This document shows, piece by piece, positions 38,840 to 51,547 of a stretch of DNA of 64,000 nt. Origin of the DNA: Pezicula radicicola (Eukaryota; Ascomycota; Leotiomycetes; Helotiales; Dermateaceae). Position 1 is the first letter of the stretch. Each line of letters begins with the position of its first letter. The stretch is from positions 186,001 to 250,000 of the forward strand of contig PDUO01000059.1 of the NCBI GenBank assembly GCA_003008705.1, given 5' to 3'. The notes under the pieces are model-generated. The model worked only from the letters and a program-made list of their open reading frames with translations. It searched no databases and had not been told where the DNA came from. The position numbers and the translations under genes are program-made.

Positions 38840-41800
38840 GCGTATAAATGTGAATTTTGATTGCAGAGTAGAGGTGGGGAAAACGCTAGCAGTGAGATAC
38901 GCTATATCGATCGCTAATCGGCATTATACGTACTATACCAGGCCAGGTTAAGTACTGTGAAATTAAGAATTGCTCCATTCGAGGATATGAGAAGTTTGGT
39001 GGTTGATGAGAAGATGAACTGTACAAGACGAGGTGGTACTGTACAGGGTTGGGTTATTAGGCAGCCAAATAAATTCCAGGCTTCGATGGCCCTGTTCCAA
39101 GTCGCCTATTCTTAACGAGGTTCCCCTATCGGTTAGCGATGGCCCCCGTCTAGCATTGAGGCTACTGTAGTACAGTATGATTCCCGGTTAAGATGGGATT
39201 CTAACCTTGTGCAATTGTGAACCTACTCCAATTCAAAGTTAATTCAATAGAGGACCACACCAAATTACTTGTTGTTAGCTGTAATTACGCGATTTAGAAA
39301 CATCGGACCTGTTTGCTCTTGCGGGTATCTTAGGTACCTACATATAAATAATATAGATTCTGCTTGTGTCATTTAAAAGCCGAACAAATAGGATTACAGT
39401 CAGTATTATATTGTTCTTAGAATGATATTTCAAATGAATTCAGCTTAAATCTTAGAGCTACATATTCATGGATGAAAAGGTGCTGTACAACAGCTTGCCA
39501 AGGGGTTTCAAACCTTCCCCAAAATGCTGAGCGCGAGATTACCAAATTTCACGATAACTTGAACGATTCATACTCGAGTATATCAATGCGCACTTCGGTA
39601 AATGATCTAATTCCTTATGAAGATTCCCTATCACAGACATTAGAATTACGCCTGTATTCTATTCGGCTTAATTATCTCTACTACTTGCTGTCCAGGTATA
39701 TAATTTCTGGTTTGCTTTCTCTAATGACTGGCAACAAGAGCAAGGTTTTAGAGTTCCGATCATGGCGCTTCTACCAGTTGAAAGCATATTAGCGGGAAAT
39801 CAAGAGAGTTAAAAATGGAAGCACCGGAAATGTGGTATCAAATCTTCTCCTCTGTTGTCCCTCAAATGTTACAGCTTACCAGCTTACCACTGCTTTAATT
39901 CAAAGACGTTTGAAACGAACAATAGCAGCTTATGTACAGTACGTTATCAGAAATTGAAGAATAAGAATCCCTCTATGGCTCCCCAAAAATGCTTCAAATT
40001 ATTCTCTAACGGATCGTAGGAACATGCCACTTCCGACTATTCCGAAGCGTATCCAGAGAGCCACCGAACGACCAGAGTAAGGTCCATTTGAGGGGCTTCG
40101 CAATTGTAGGGCCTTGTAGCACAGCATCAAAGATCTTGCTATTTTCTTCAGTCGTATCACGGATTCACAGCAAATTCCGAGCCGAAATCTGTCGTATTCA
40201 CGACTGCCGATCTCTTTCTACCGGCGAGTTCTGCAGGCTCGACTCGCGGGATAATCTTGAGGAGGGGCGGTGGGACAGTTCGATCCGAAGGGGTCTCATC
40301 GGAAATCCAGCGATTTGGAATCGTGGCATAAAATTGGGGTACAAATTCTGGGGTACGAATTGGAGGATGCAGCCACGATTATATTGTCGGGTTTACGAAC
40401 CCGAATACAACCTCTACACCTGTCTCTTCTCTATTTTCTTTTTTTAGCCGTCCAAATCCTGCAGGCTCTTCTCGTTCTCTTTTTTTCATGTTGTCCTTTT
40501 TGTGCTAATTTTGACGTAGGCTTCAATCATTTCCGTTCCGTCCTCATGTCACTGGCATCTGTTGCTCAAATGCGAACTCACTCTCTAAAAGGCAGAATTC
40601 CCCTCTAATTTGAGTACAATGCAAGCTCTGTCTAATGGGAATGCAAGTTCTCTGTCAACAGTACTTCCCCGCATTGATAATGAGGTAATAACAAGGGTAC
40701 TTATAGCGTTGATGTCGCGTTTCAAGCTTACATGAATCGCTTTTAAGTCTCGTTCGAAGAATTGGACGACAGCCAGCACAAAGCATCATAGCTAAACCTT
40801 TGTCCGAAGCCTGGCAGAAAGAGACGATCCCTTCCCAGCGCAGAGGTCCAAGTTGTTTACGAGATAGCAAGCAAACTGATTTTTCAACATGCCTTCAAGT
40901 GATGGCTAAGACTGGATAGGTGAGAAGTGGCTAACTGTTGCTCCATTTGTTCTCAATCGGATACAAGTATCCGGAGGTTGAGCAAAGTAGCTTTAGTCAT
41001 CATCCTTCATTGAGCCCAATGTTGAGATAATCCCAGCTTAACATTTAAGCCGAGGAGCACACGGATGCATGCCAGTTGATGGATGGGGTTTTCTGGGATA
41101 ATAGCAGAGCCATCGATAAATATTTCTTTCCCCGCAAAAAGTTGGCAACCCTTGCTGAAGACTCCACTGGTGCGTGACTCGTCACTGGCGACTGCACCGC
41201 CTCTTGGGTTGTTTGTCAATGGTACCTCTCGGATAGTATTGAAGTTTGCGGTCATAAGGAGATTGATTCAGGACTCGCAGTGGTTTTCAGGAAAGTTTAA
41301 GAGGTTTCAATTATTTTTCTAGCCTGTTTGCATCGTAACCGGATTCCACGGGATACGATGAGAGTAATGGGTCAGCTTTTGCAGGCCCGCTCTGCTTGCA
41401 GAAAATGTCTTCAAAAGGCCCTAAAGTGGAGGTAGTATTGTTTGCCAAGTTGCGAACGGTGCTACATCCCATGTTGTGCATGCAATAGCGGCCATAACAT
41501 ATTCTGTAAATTGTTGTCGTAGAGAAGCCAAGGGCTTTATCCCTCATGGCTGCTGGCTCCATTTTTCAATCGGAAAAGCCCTTGCTAGGGGGAGTTATGA
41601 TCAGGAATATAGGACGAAATACATCTGCGTCCTGATGCAGTCAAGTATGCAGGCGGGATCGTAGACACTCGTTTATGCATGAGTCAGAAACGTCGTGGGA
41701 CCGAATTCAGCTTTCGTTGGCTACTTAGGACTATTTTCCAATGTGTTTATTGATTACTTCGTACAAAGCTGAGGAAGCGAGCGAATTGTCCAAAAGGACG

Positions 41801-42847
41801 TGTAATATTTGCAGCAGGCTCTCAGCGAGGAGCTTCACTTACCAGCTACGCCAGCCAACCCTTTGAGGTGGCGGACTTTGGTTAGTAATCTACGTTCACA
41901 CAACGTGAGCGCGATACGATAAGTACGGAGTGCTGGCTATGCTAACTGGCGTCCTTGGCGCTTCTCTGTATTTAGTTTCAGGGTCCACCGTCACCACATT
42001 GTTCTAGAGATCGGTACGAAGTACAGTTGTTTCAGATCAATCATACTGCAGTAGAGATCAATTCAGTACTTTCAGCAGACGCCCATGCACTGCCAAGCAG
42101 AAACGCCCTCTTCCAATAGAGTGTGGCTGATTTGCAGTTTCTTAAAAGCTTGAAATGGACGGGGCATTCCTGATTGGATATAACTATTCGATGTAACAGT
42201 TGGATTCGTACAATCGGACCTCTGTGCTCGCTCTGCGAATCAGGGGGCTGGAGGCGCCCTAAGCGATAGCGAATGCGAGTCAAGCGACAGCGAATACGAC
42301 TTAGGAGGCCTCTGAGCGAAAACCGAGTGCTTGCCCTAGCTGAATTATTCAAGGTTATCGGGGATTAAATTTAGGAAATGTGGGTGGCTTCGCAGGCAGT
42401 TTAGGAATTTATGCGAATAAGTAATATCCTGCATCCTATTGGTCCAGCAATAGTAATAGCCAGCTTCCTATTGGCAATGTAAACATCCCGTGGAGTCGCG
42501 GATCGATGGCATAGCGAACCCGACAAAGAAGTAATTTGCCGGATCGACATCATCCCCTAATCACTGCCGAGAATACGCAGTGCTGTGCTGCCCCGAGCAA
42601 CTAGTTTTCTCGGATAGCCAACTGATAGGTTGAAGCTATGAGGTCACAGCAGAGCGGGAGCTAACATATGGGGGATTCTGTGTCAGCTGGAGAGGGCGTT
42701 GTAGATGTCGTCGGATTGTATAAATATGTTGTCCTCCCGTTCAATGAGAGAATCACCCACCACTCACTTTCTATCGATATACCATACATTCATTATTACA
42801 TTCATTACTACCTCGCTACACCACGGCCAACAGCAAAATAGTTCAAC
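38840..42847. other. Long intergenic region
   Basis: About 4 kb without a supported gene. Frames up to about 120 codons occur on both strands but none has a recognisable motif or intron pattern. The last 90 bp before 42848 contain a TATAAAT and a cluster of CATTCATTA repeats and look like the promoter of the peroxidase gene. Confidence 0.4.
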
Positions 42848-43966
42848 ATGAAGCTTACTATCCTGTCCACCAGCTTGACCTTGGCCCTGGTCACTGCTCA
42901 ACAAGGTTCTCTTGATTCTTGGGCTCCTGGGGGAGCTGATGACTGTAAGATAATAGAAGCATATAAACCCTTTTTCGCGAAATGCTAATATTCCATAGTC
43001 CGCGGCCCTTGCCCCATGATGAATACTTTGGCAAACCATGGATTCCTCAACCACGACGGCAAAAACCTTACACAGGAAGTCGTAGTTGGTGCTTTGACTG
43101 GAGCACTCAACTTTAACGAATCAATCGCGACCATCATGTTCCAACAGGCTCTTCCTGCCAACCCAGACCCGAATGCAACATACTTCACCCTGTAAGAGAC
43201 CCCGAGGATTCTTTCCTTCTAAGCGCCTGCTACTCAGGGGTTCGTGGAACTGTATTAAGGACAATGGCTCCTGAGAGACTTCGTGATTTCATGCCCTAAG
43301 TTTGCTAGAACAAACCAATACTGACTTCTTTTCTCCCAGTGACCAACTCAACCGACACAACGTCTTGGAACATGACGCAAGCATGAGGTTAGTTCGAAGC
43401 CTCGATTCTACTAAGAGTTTTTCGTACTAGAACCTTGGAATGCTAACTTCTCGTGAATAGTCGCTCCGATGCTTTCTTTGGAAACAACCACGTGTTCAAC
43501 GCGTCAATCTTCGAGCAGACGACCGCTTACTGGACCGACGAAATAATGGACATAAATATGATTGCCAACGGCAAGGTAGCACGCCAACTTCAGTCCAAGG
43601 CAGGCAATCCAGAGTACACCTTCACTGCGACCATGGAGGCATTCAGTCTTGGGGAGATGTCCGCTCCATTCTTAATTTTTGGCGACATTGAAGCGCAAAC
43701 TGTGAACAGAACTCTAGTAACCTACTTTTTCGGTAAGTTCGATACATCAATCAAGTACTCCACCGTATCTGATTCTGGCCTAATCTTGTATGATAGAGAA
43801 TGAACGCCTTCCGGTTGAGCTAGGATGGACTAAGCAGGCGAATCCTATCACTCTAGATCAAGTCGCGAACTTGAACAGTGCGATCAGTAATGCCACCAGT
43901 CTTCAGACTACCGGTACGCCAGTGGTGACTGATAAGCGCCGAGACCTGCACTTTGGTCTTATCTAG
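42848..43966 (+). CDS. Secreted heme-thiolate (chloroperoxidase-type) peroxidase
   Basis: Five exons, 42848-42944, 42999-43191, 43340-43387, 43461-43732 and 43797-43966, sum to 259 aa. A signal peptide (LTLALVTAQ) is followed by FRGPCPMMNTLANHGFL, the family's heme-binding motif with the proximal ligand at Cys37. EHDASMSRSD (from residue 107) and the distal-side region with EAFSLGE follow. Chloroperoxidase and unspecific peroxygenase enzymes of this fold use hydrogen peroxide to halogenate, epoxidise or hydroxylate organic compounds outside the cell. The length matches the short peroxygenase class. Halogenation versus peroxygenation cannot be told from the sequence. It stands alone between two gene-poor stretches. 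Confidence 0.92.
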
Positions 43967-46900
43967 ATGCAACAAGAGAGGTAGTTTTAAAACCAGAATG
44001 GAAACATGATGTCTTCTGATTTGGAAATGTATGTTCTGTGGCGAACTTTAGGTTGAGTGGCTTGTATATATTGTAGGAGAAGATGAGGCGGATGGTGGGT
44101 CTGCGGTACATAAGAATTTTAGGCTCCAAATGGGAATTTAGGTTGACCCTACAACATTATTCAAACCGGAACATTAGATTGTGTTTTTAGTGATATGTTC
44201 AGCGATAGGAACTAGTCATTTTATTTCATTAAGCGCAGTCTTCGGGATTTTGCATCCACTGTTGCTCCGAGAGCCAAATTTTGGCATTTGCTTTTTTACG
44301 TTTTTGGAGTCCGGGTTTTACTAAGAGATCCGGATAATCTGAATCTATTGCAGTGTAAGATTATATAAGTAATGACTGTAATGCTTGGTTAACGGGTGAG
44401 TTCTCTTGCGCCATATTGATTGATTCTAGGAAGATTCAAGGAGAGAGTCTCACAGTAGCTGTCAAGAACCCATAATGTTTCCTTAATAATATCCCGGACT
44501 TTCCACAAAACCCTCCTCCCTGGTGGTTTAAGGTAGCGGATTACTTTGTAACAGATGATAGAAAGTTGCCTTTTGGCAAAACAGACTATCTTATAATAGA
44601 TTATTTAGATTTATGATAGCATTATTGAACACTGCTATAAACCTACAGCTGAAGAAAGAAAGAAACATAGCATCCACCCCTGTTAGATTGCTTAGGCTAA
44701 GCAAGGTGAGGAAGATTAATTTGTTAACTGTCGTTAGTGAGCTTACGCCCTTCATAAGGCATTAAAAGTTAAAGATAAGATAAATAGCGTTGCTATTAGC
44801 CTGTTAGATAACTATCCCCTTCCTTGTACAGTGCAGTACCCCCCTACCCCCCATGCACCAGTATTCCTTATCAGTATGTTCGTTTAAATACATAGTAGAA
44901 CTAGACCTATTTGTATATAGAAACGTAGCTTCTTTAAATTAGTGAATCTATTAATGTCTCTAACCTCTTTCTATAGCTACAGACTGTGTGTCGTATAGTT
45001 ATAGGCTATACGCATTATAAGTTACAGGCTACATGCCCTATAACTTTAGATAGTATAAGAGGTATTTTCATACGGAAGTACGGTTTAAAACAAGCTAACA
45101 AAAAAGCAACAACTTAGGTAAGACCCACTTATTGACAAGGGATATTAGTGCATAGGTGATACTATATATTAGCTATGTGGGCAAGGATTAGACTCTGCTT
45201 GTCTACAATCACTTAACGCATCTTAGAGGCAAATATAGGAAGTCTATTAGCTAGAATTGCTCTGTTTAATCAATACCTTATTGCACGTCCCTGTGGCCTA
45301 AGCGTTGGCTAATACACAAAGGAGGAGATAACGTATGTAAGGTTAATATCACTTTCACAATCAATCTACGCAGCTAGAGGATATATGTAAAAGTATGATA
45401 CAAGAATAGATATATAGAACTATTAAACTTTTTTATAAACTTGCAGAACAGACTTTGTTTTACTAAACTCGAAGTTATTTATAAGCGGAATTAGATCAAC
45501 TTTAACACCACAGTGATCAGGGATATCAAACACAAAGTCAATAGTGAAAAAATTGTCAATGTTGCAAGTAGCAACCGCAGCGCTACCAGGGTTGTCCTAA
45601 GCGACTTAATCTATCCCTCCCAGAACTGGTTTAGCTAGGCCTAAGTCAACAGTTATAGTTATAATCACGTGTACAACTACATATACAACTACCGACGTTA
45701 ACAACATTTTGTATCTACCTAAACTTTATTTCTACAGGTAAATCTAATAAAGTTGACCTACTGGTCTATTCACAAAACTATACACCTTTTGAAGTACAGC
45801 TATACTTGCTGATTAAGTGCTAAGCTACAAAGCTAGTGGCTCGAAGAATGATAAATTTGATGGCCAAGGACTGAATTAAGAGACTAGTTAGTCTTTAAAA
45901 AGATAGAAAAAGCTCAGAAATGCAAGACAAGAAGAGAGACAAAGAAGTGGTCTTATGCCGATGTTTGAACCACTCAAATCTGCTCAACCAGCAGGATCTC
46001 AAGAAGTTGCTACCGCAAGCACCGAACTCCTCTTGTCTTTATACCAGAACCTCCATGCTAATACCAGAGAAAGGTGTGAAGCAAGAGAAATTGTTAGCCA
46101 GGATTACATTCAAATCGTAGAAGTATAACAGCAGACCATAGACTCATATCATGCTCTTTGGAAGTTATCGCATTTTTAGGCAATTTAGCGCATATAAGCT
46201 AAGCGTAACTCATGACAAAAAAAACAAGCCAGCTGAACTTCAAGCATTGCCTTAAGCTAACCCTAATTCCGACCGAAATGTTTTATGCGTCGACGAACGG
46301 CTTTATTTCGTGACCTTGACGTTCCTCTTATATCTATGTTACCGACCCGCTATGTTGTGAATCGATGATTTGCCTTAATTTCCACCTACCTGATCTAGGC
46401 GATGACAGAAAGCCGCTATGTTATGCTGCTGAAGGCGTCGCGTTTTGGAACTATTTGGGAAAACAAGTTAGGAAGGAAAATACTATATTGCAAATAGCAT
46501 ACGAGAAAAGTTCTACCACTGGCATAACATCGATGGCTCATTCAGAAGAGAATAGTTGAAGTTATTTGTAGGTATAAAACTGTTGTAATATTGCTTATAA
46601 TGCAAAATCACGTGATTCGCCTGACGTAGCTCTTAACGCTGTAAGGTATATCTTTAAATTCTATCAATACACAAAGTCGAAGACTATCTATCGGAATGAA
46701 ATGTATTTATTACAACTTTATGCAGCACATACACCTGGCAGTCTGGCTTGTAGCACAAATTGAGGAAACACCTTTGTGATATCACGTCGCTTAGGAATAG
46801 GGGTAGCGAGGAGGGTAGCAGAGTTCATTAAGTGTAGGGCCACACGTGACATGTGTCAATAATTTAAATATAAGATAGTTGTACATATCTCCTGTACATC

Positions 46901-47914
46901 GAAACAGTGAGCATGGAGGGGCAGTTGCTATATTTGGTTTGTTTCTGCTAAACCGTCTATTGATTTTCATATGCATAAGTCCTGTGTGGTCCCACAATGA
47001 TATTTCCTCATCGCCAAGTTCGCGACCATTCACTTGAAGATACTTTGTAATGTGAGCGCGTCACAAGCATGATTATCTGGAGGGAACCGACGGTAATAAT
47101 AATTAATAAAAAATTAAGCGACGGGCAGGGATTGTCTCGATTGCCGCCTCGAACGGTTTGGTAAAACCGTTGTTTCCTGTGTGGTCTGGATGATTCGCTT
47201 GATGCGGTAGAAGGATGTTTGCGAATTCAGGAATAGTCAGGTGTTGCGACTGACGCCCACATTCTCCGGATCAGCCACCAAAAAGCAAACATCTTTGCGG
47301 GCGTCGGACTCTATGCGGGGGGCTGATATATCTTCGCCGTGGTTCTTCCGCAGAATATCCATAATTTGATCCCAGTTTCCTCGGCCCGTGGCGGTTTCCG
47401 CTGTCAAAACCGTCACATTTTGAGGAGATGATGCAGCATGCGCCCTGCCCTGCAGGAGATAGAACATGGCTGCCGCTGTCAAAATGAATTTCTGCCTTTT
47501 TGGTGGTGATAATCCACCACATGTGATGGCAGCTCAAACATAGTATTTGTACTTCTATGTACCGGTACGACCCTGGCTGCATTACGATAGGGCTGTCTAT
47601 AGCATCTTATGATCGCCCGCTTTAGCTTTTTCCAAGCTTATTCTTTTGGCCCTTGAGATGGATTTCTCGATATTTTGGTCCATGTGGACGACGCCATCAT
47701 AAACCTTAATCTCCATACTTGGCCTCCTTGGAGAACATGCGCCTATCAGCTCAGCCCCACGAATTGCCCAAAGCGAACTATTAAGGACCCGGTCGAAGCA
47801 TAACCCTTGCACGACTCATCAGTCGCCCTATTCTTCTTCTTCACACTCTGAACGTTAAAGAGTGTCCTTCAAAATTGTTGTATATTCCTCGTCGCAAAAG
47901 GCCACAACCTCAAC
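43967..47914. other. Long gene-poor, AT-rich region
   Basis: Nearly 4 kb without a supported gene. The part 44500-46600 is markedly AT-rich. It contains the 22-bp repeat array listed separately and a C-run followed by GTATTCCTTAT near 44838-44875, which resembles the left end of the 10.5-kb TIR element. The short frames at 45920-46120 and 47237-47812 match nothing I recognise. This looks like old, decayed repeat DNA. Confidence 0.45.
44972..45053 (-). repeat. Degenerate 22-bp repeats related to those at 10.6 kb
   Basis: Three and a half units of 22-23 bp starting at 44972, 44994, 45016 and 45039 share the core TATAnTTACAGGCTAnAnnCC, the reverse complement of the repeat inside the element at 10471-10831. 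Divergence between units is higher than at the first site. Confidence 0.55.
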
Positions 47915-49000
47915 ATGTGCGAAACTGTTTCTCCGGAGACGCAGCAGGACTGCGGTTGGCTCTACAATGCGGGGAGGTCGTCAAACAGCGCGCCTTCGGT
48001 GAATATCGATTATTCGGCCACTCGTTTCTTGGAGGATCTGCAAAAGGGCTGTCAGGCAATCGGTGCGCCATTTGACGAGGAGACAACCAAGGCCGTTCTC
48101 GAAGCTTACGAAGACCACTTCCACGAAGGAGCAATTCAGTTACGCACAACTAGTCGCCCAGGGGACCCTTTGTTCTATCGTCTCTTCACACACCATCCTA
48201 TCAACGCTATTGAAACTGCTGTGAAGCGTGGATTTCTCTCACCTCAGAAGGAGATTGCTCCATTGATCAATGCTTGGAACTCTAAATGGGATGATAGTTA
48301 TGAGCAGCTTGACTTTGCCTCTGACGGAGGCGTGGCCAGCGCGTTTGTCTATTTAGGAGTGCCGAAGCATATCAACGAACTATTATTTGGTGTATCGCAC
48401 GTGCCAGAATCCCTTAGGAGCATCAAACCAAAATTTGATGATTTTGGTCTTGAGCATGTCCAGGCTGTGCTTGCCGATTATAACGCCAACAAAATCGCCT
48501 TCTATTTTATAGCCAAAGGGCCGTTGACCAAAGATCTAGCAGCCAATTTCTGCGCTTTAGCTGGCTGTCCTCCTCCATCCGAGGAGCTGTATGGCGACAT
48601 GAGCACTACACTTGCTAGTGACCCCTTCTTCTTCATGGTATCGATGGATTTTAAAACGGGCAAGATCGGCGAGGTGCAATTTTATATTCTCTTCCCAGTG
48701 AAGATTCGGGGTGATTCGCTCCCTAATGTTGGAGATAGACTGACCACTTATTGGAACGTGGAATCGTATGAGGAAGAGGAGATGGATATTCTGGGCTGGT
48801 GTTTTCCAAGCAACGGAGAGCCTTATCTCCAGGCCGACAGGGGTTACTGCGGTGGCCTACGAAACATTTTGAGAGATTGGAAATTGATGTCAGTCACCAT
48901 TAATTATTTTCTGTGTTTCGATTCTCCATATTTTCATTTTAGTTTCATTGTCAGCTTTTTCTTCCACAAGGGGCTCCTTGGGGCAGACGACGGGGGCTAA
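47915..49000 (+). CDS. ABBA-type aromatic prenyltransferase (fungal PTF/CloQ-NphB-like)
   Basis: A continuous frame of 361 codons. Features of the fungal ABBA prenyltransferases are visible: LEDLQKGCQAIGAPFDEETT near the N-terminus, LFYRLFTHHPI, the central DDFGLEHVQAVLADY and FMVSMDFKTGKIGEVQFYILFP. The family is soluble, needs no DDxxD motif and moves a dimethylallyl group onto aromatic rings such as dihydroxynaphthalenes. Positions 48889-48942 (GTCAGT...TTTTAG, 54 bp, a multiple of three) look like an in-frame intron. Splicing it gives 343 aa and a more family-like last strand. It has no biosynthetic neighbour on either side, so its aromatic substrate would have to come from elsewhere. Confidence 0.85.
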   Translation: MCETVSPETQQDCGWLYNAGRSSNSAPSVNIDYSATRFLEDLQKGCQAIGAPFDEETTKAVLEAYEDHFHEGAIQLRTTSRPGDPLFYRLFTHHPINAIETAVKRGFLSPQKEIAPLINAWNSKWDDSYEQLDFASDGGVASAFVYLGVPKHINELLFGVSHVPESLRSIKPKFDDFGLEHVQAVLADYNANKIAFYFIAKGPLTKDLAANFCALAGCPPPSEELYGDMSTTLASDPFFFMVSMDFKTGKIGEVQFYILFPVKIRGDSLPNVGDRLTTYWNVESYEEEEMDILGWCFPSNGEPYLQADRGYCGGLRNILRDWKLMSVTINYFLCFDSPYFHFSFIVSFFFHKGLLGADDGG

Positions 49001-50147
49001 CGACTACGAAGGATGGTGGAGTTGCGACGAAGCATGAGCGTTGAGTCTGAGTAGATGTTTTGTTGCTGTTTTTGTTAGTGTTTGTTTCAGATTTATTTTT
49101 TCACATTTTTATATCAGGAGGCTAACTGGTGCTTACAGAGATGACGGCGACAAGTCTGGCTATCTCCATTTATAATTGAGACTCGGCGATTCTATCGAGC
49201 AGAGGAACAGCTCCAGACTGTTACCAATATGCCAGAAGCAATTTCAACGATATTTACTATTTCACTTGTCAGATTTTCGAGCATTTAATACAAAGCGGTA
49301 GTTGTTCCATGGTTAGCGATATCAAGGTGTTGGTGCTCCGCATATAATTGTCATGGTTATGAATAGACGGACCTGTGCTTTTTTTGATGGGTATACCAGG
49401 TTCAAACGAGGAATCTAGATATTTAGAAAGTCGTTTGCTAGAATTCTAGGAGTTATAGAGCAATTTTCATTGCCACTGAGTTGCATCCAACTTATGGCCA
49501 ATATTGCTAGGTTGCGTCTTTGCGAGGATTCTTGATGTTAAGTTAAATATACGAATTATTTATTGCTTTAACAAAACGAATTGGATATCGAATTATAAGT
49601 TTATATAAAATTAGCAGCATTACATTTTAACACTTGAGAATTTCTTCTAGCCTAGTAGTCTTATTAACAATTAATATCTATAGTATTTATTTCTAGACAT
49701 TGATTTGAGACTTTATCTAATTATATGTTTCCCTAGGTATTACTATTATTCTTGTATAAAAATAAATTCAAAGTTAGTCAAGAAATAATAGTAAGGATGG
49801 GCATATACAACTATAATTGTTTTTGTTATATTATACAAAGAGTCAGGATCATAAGAAACACGCAAGATAGCACCATGAAATGTCTATAGTCGAGAATGAT
49901 AGTATTGTAATGAATCTAATCCAAATTTTGCACATTATTCTTCTTTACTTCATGACCTGCGAAGGAATCAAAGGCAGTGAGATAGAAGGGATATGAGATC
50001 ATGCCAACAGGTCATCATTATTGACGCCCTGTGTCAAGAACAGCAATCCTGACTCTTCTACGTTTTGGCAACTGTGAATACTCTACCACAGGATATACTT
50101 TCGCTGCAAACCTATCGAGCCACCTCTTACTTCGAAGCACAGTAGAA
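49001..50147. other. AT-rich intergenic region
   Basis: About 1.15 kb, very AT-rich from 49540 to 49920. No gene or recognisable repeat. Confidence 0.45.
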
Positions 50148-51541
50148 TTATAACATGGTTGAACATGAGATGGATCGACGGAGCTTACCCTTGATCAGTA
50201 ACTTGTATAATCCCATCATAAAAAAGTCCAAAGTTAGTGAGAAAGATGTTGCTGTTTCAGTTTTCTTAATAATATGGAAGAATTCCTTTATTTTGTTGTC
50301 TCCAGCTGTTTGGAATACAGATCTGAACTGCTCTATTACAAGGTCAGGAGGTTTCCGCGACGCTCCGTGCCGGAAGAATAGCTCAAGAATCTGCAAGTAC
50401 TCATTCGAATTGCTGACAATATGGTAGCTTGGACTTAGAAGATAGGCTATGAATGAGCTCCACGGCGAACGCCTGTCGTCTTCGGCAGAGGCCATTAAGT
50501 TCAAAGTATTTCCCGAATACTCAGTGACTTCCTGGGTAGAACTTGTGTTGATATCAATTCCCGTCTCTTCAGATACTCTCAACAGAAGTTCTATCACCTG
50601 TGAGTATAGCGCATAAAGGTTTAGTACATTGACGCTCCATCTATTATATTCCGTCCAATCTCGGTTCAGAGGCTCTCTTGCTACAATAGCGCAATGGAAA
50701 AGCGCAAAACCGTGTTTCGTCCGCTTCAGAGGAAAAACTCCACAGTATATACTGTTTTTGATCCACGAGCAACAATTATACGAGGCAGCTAATTCCAAGA
50801 AATCCATACACTCGCCGCCCCAGACCCTTCGGCTTTGCGATTCAAATCATCAAAAGCACGATTCGCAGGAAGTTGGGGCTGTTGATAGCGTTGCTCTACC
50901 CTGTTAATGAGGATGAGTTGGAATAGATCTCATCTAGGCACTAGTTTATTGCAAAGGTCACTCAAGAGTAGCAAGTGAGCATTCATAATATAAACATCAA
51001 GGCCAGAATCTTGAACCATCCCCAATCCAGACACTTCTCTCGAGCGAAACTCTTCATAGTCTCGTGACTAAATGAGATTCAGGCTGTTTCTTTGAAATTG
51101 TTATGCTGGACCCGACGATTAGCGGGATCGAAAGCACTGTTAACCAACATTTCTAGGAACCTGCCTGATAAGATTCCTACTTTGGCCTGAAACATTACGA
51201 AATTTGGACGCTCATCGAGACTGGTGATGCGAGATGTCTCCAATAACTTGTACAGAAGCTTAGAATGATAAGCAAAACGTACATCGGTAAAAATAGCCGG
51301 AGCCTTAAGTGTGACGAGGAACAATCACTGCGCTTTTGTGTACTGGTTTAGTGGAATACTCTCCCACATTCGAGTATAGAATACTCTGAGACCTTGATGG
51401 AGATTTTTGACACGAGACTGTAACTGTCTAATTGATTTGATGTTGCCTACGCCCTCTATAAGAGATTTTACCGCCGACTCTACCTAAACAAAGGCGCTAG
51501 AGGCAGTAGCTGTAAGATCGACAAGGATTCTCCTTAGCTCT
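50148..51541 (-). pseudogene. Relic of a NACHT (STAND/NLR-like) gene
   Basis: Reading leftwards from 51541 on the minus strand, the sequence matches the part of fungal NACHT proteins after the NTPase core. It shows TASSAFV-stop-VESAVKSLIEG (usual form F-W-V), then SIRQLQSRVKNLHQGLRVFYTRMWESI and LFLVTLKAPAIF. A TAG at 51486-51484 replaces the conserved Trp and a TGA lies at 51327-51325. A further 220-codon frame (50807-50148) looks like the C-terminal helical region (LELFFRHGASRKPPDLV). The whole NACHT domain and N-terminus are gone; the relic begins right at the stop codon of the neighbouring hydrolase gene. Such proteins act in allorecognition and defence. Confidence 0.7.
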
Positions 51542-51547
51542 ATCTCG

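Noticed and set aside
45420..45650. Resemblance of a minus-strand reading to a retrotransposon integrase segment
   Set aside because: Only a few residues match and stops are frequent; too weak to call without a profile search.
47237..47812. Minus-strand frames upstream of the prenyltransferase
   Set aside because: No known motif and separated by stops; no consistent gene model.
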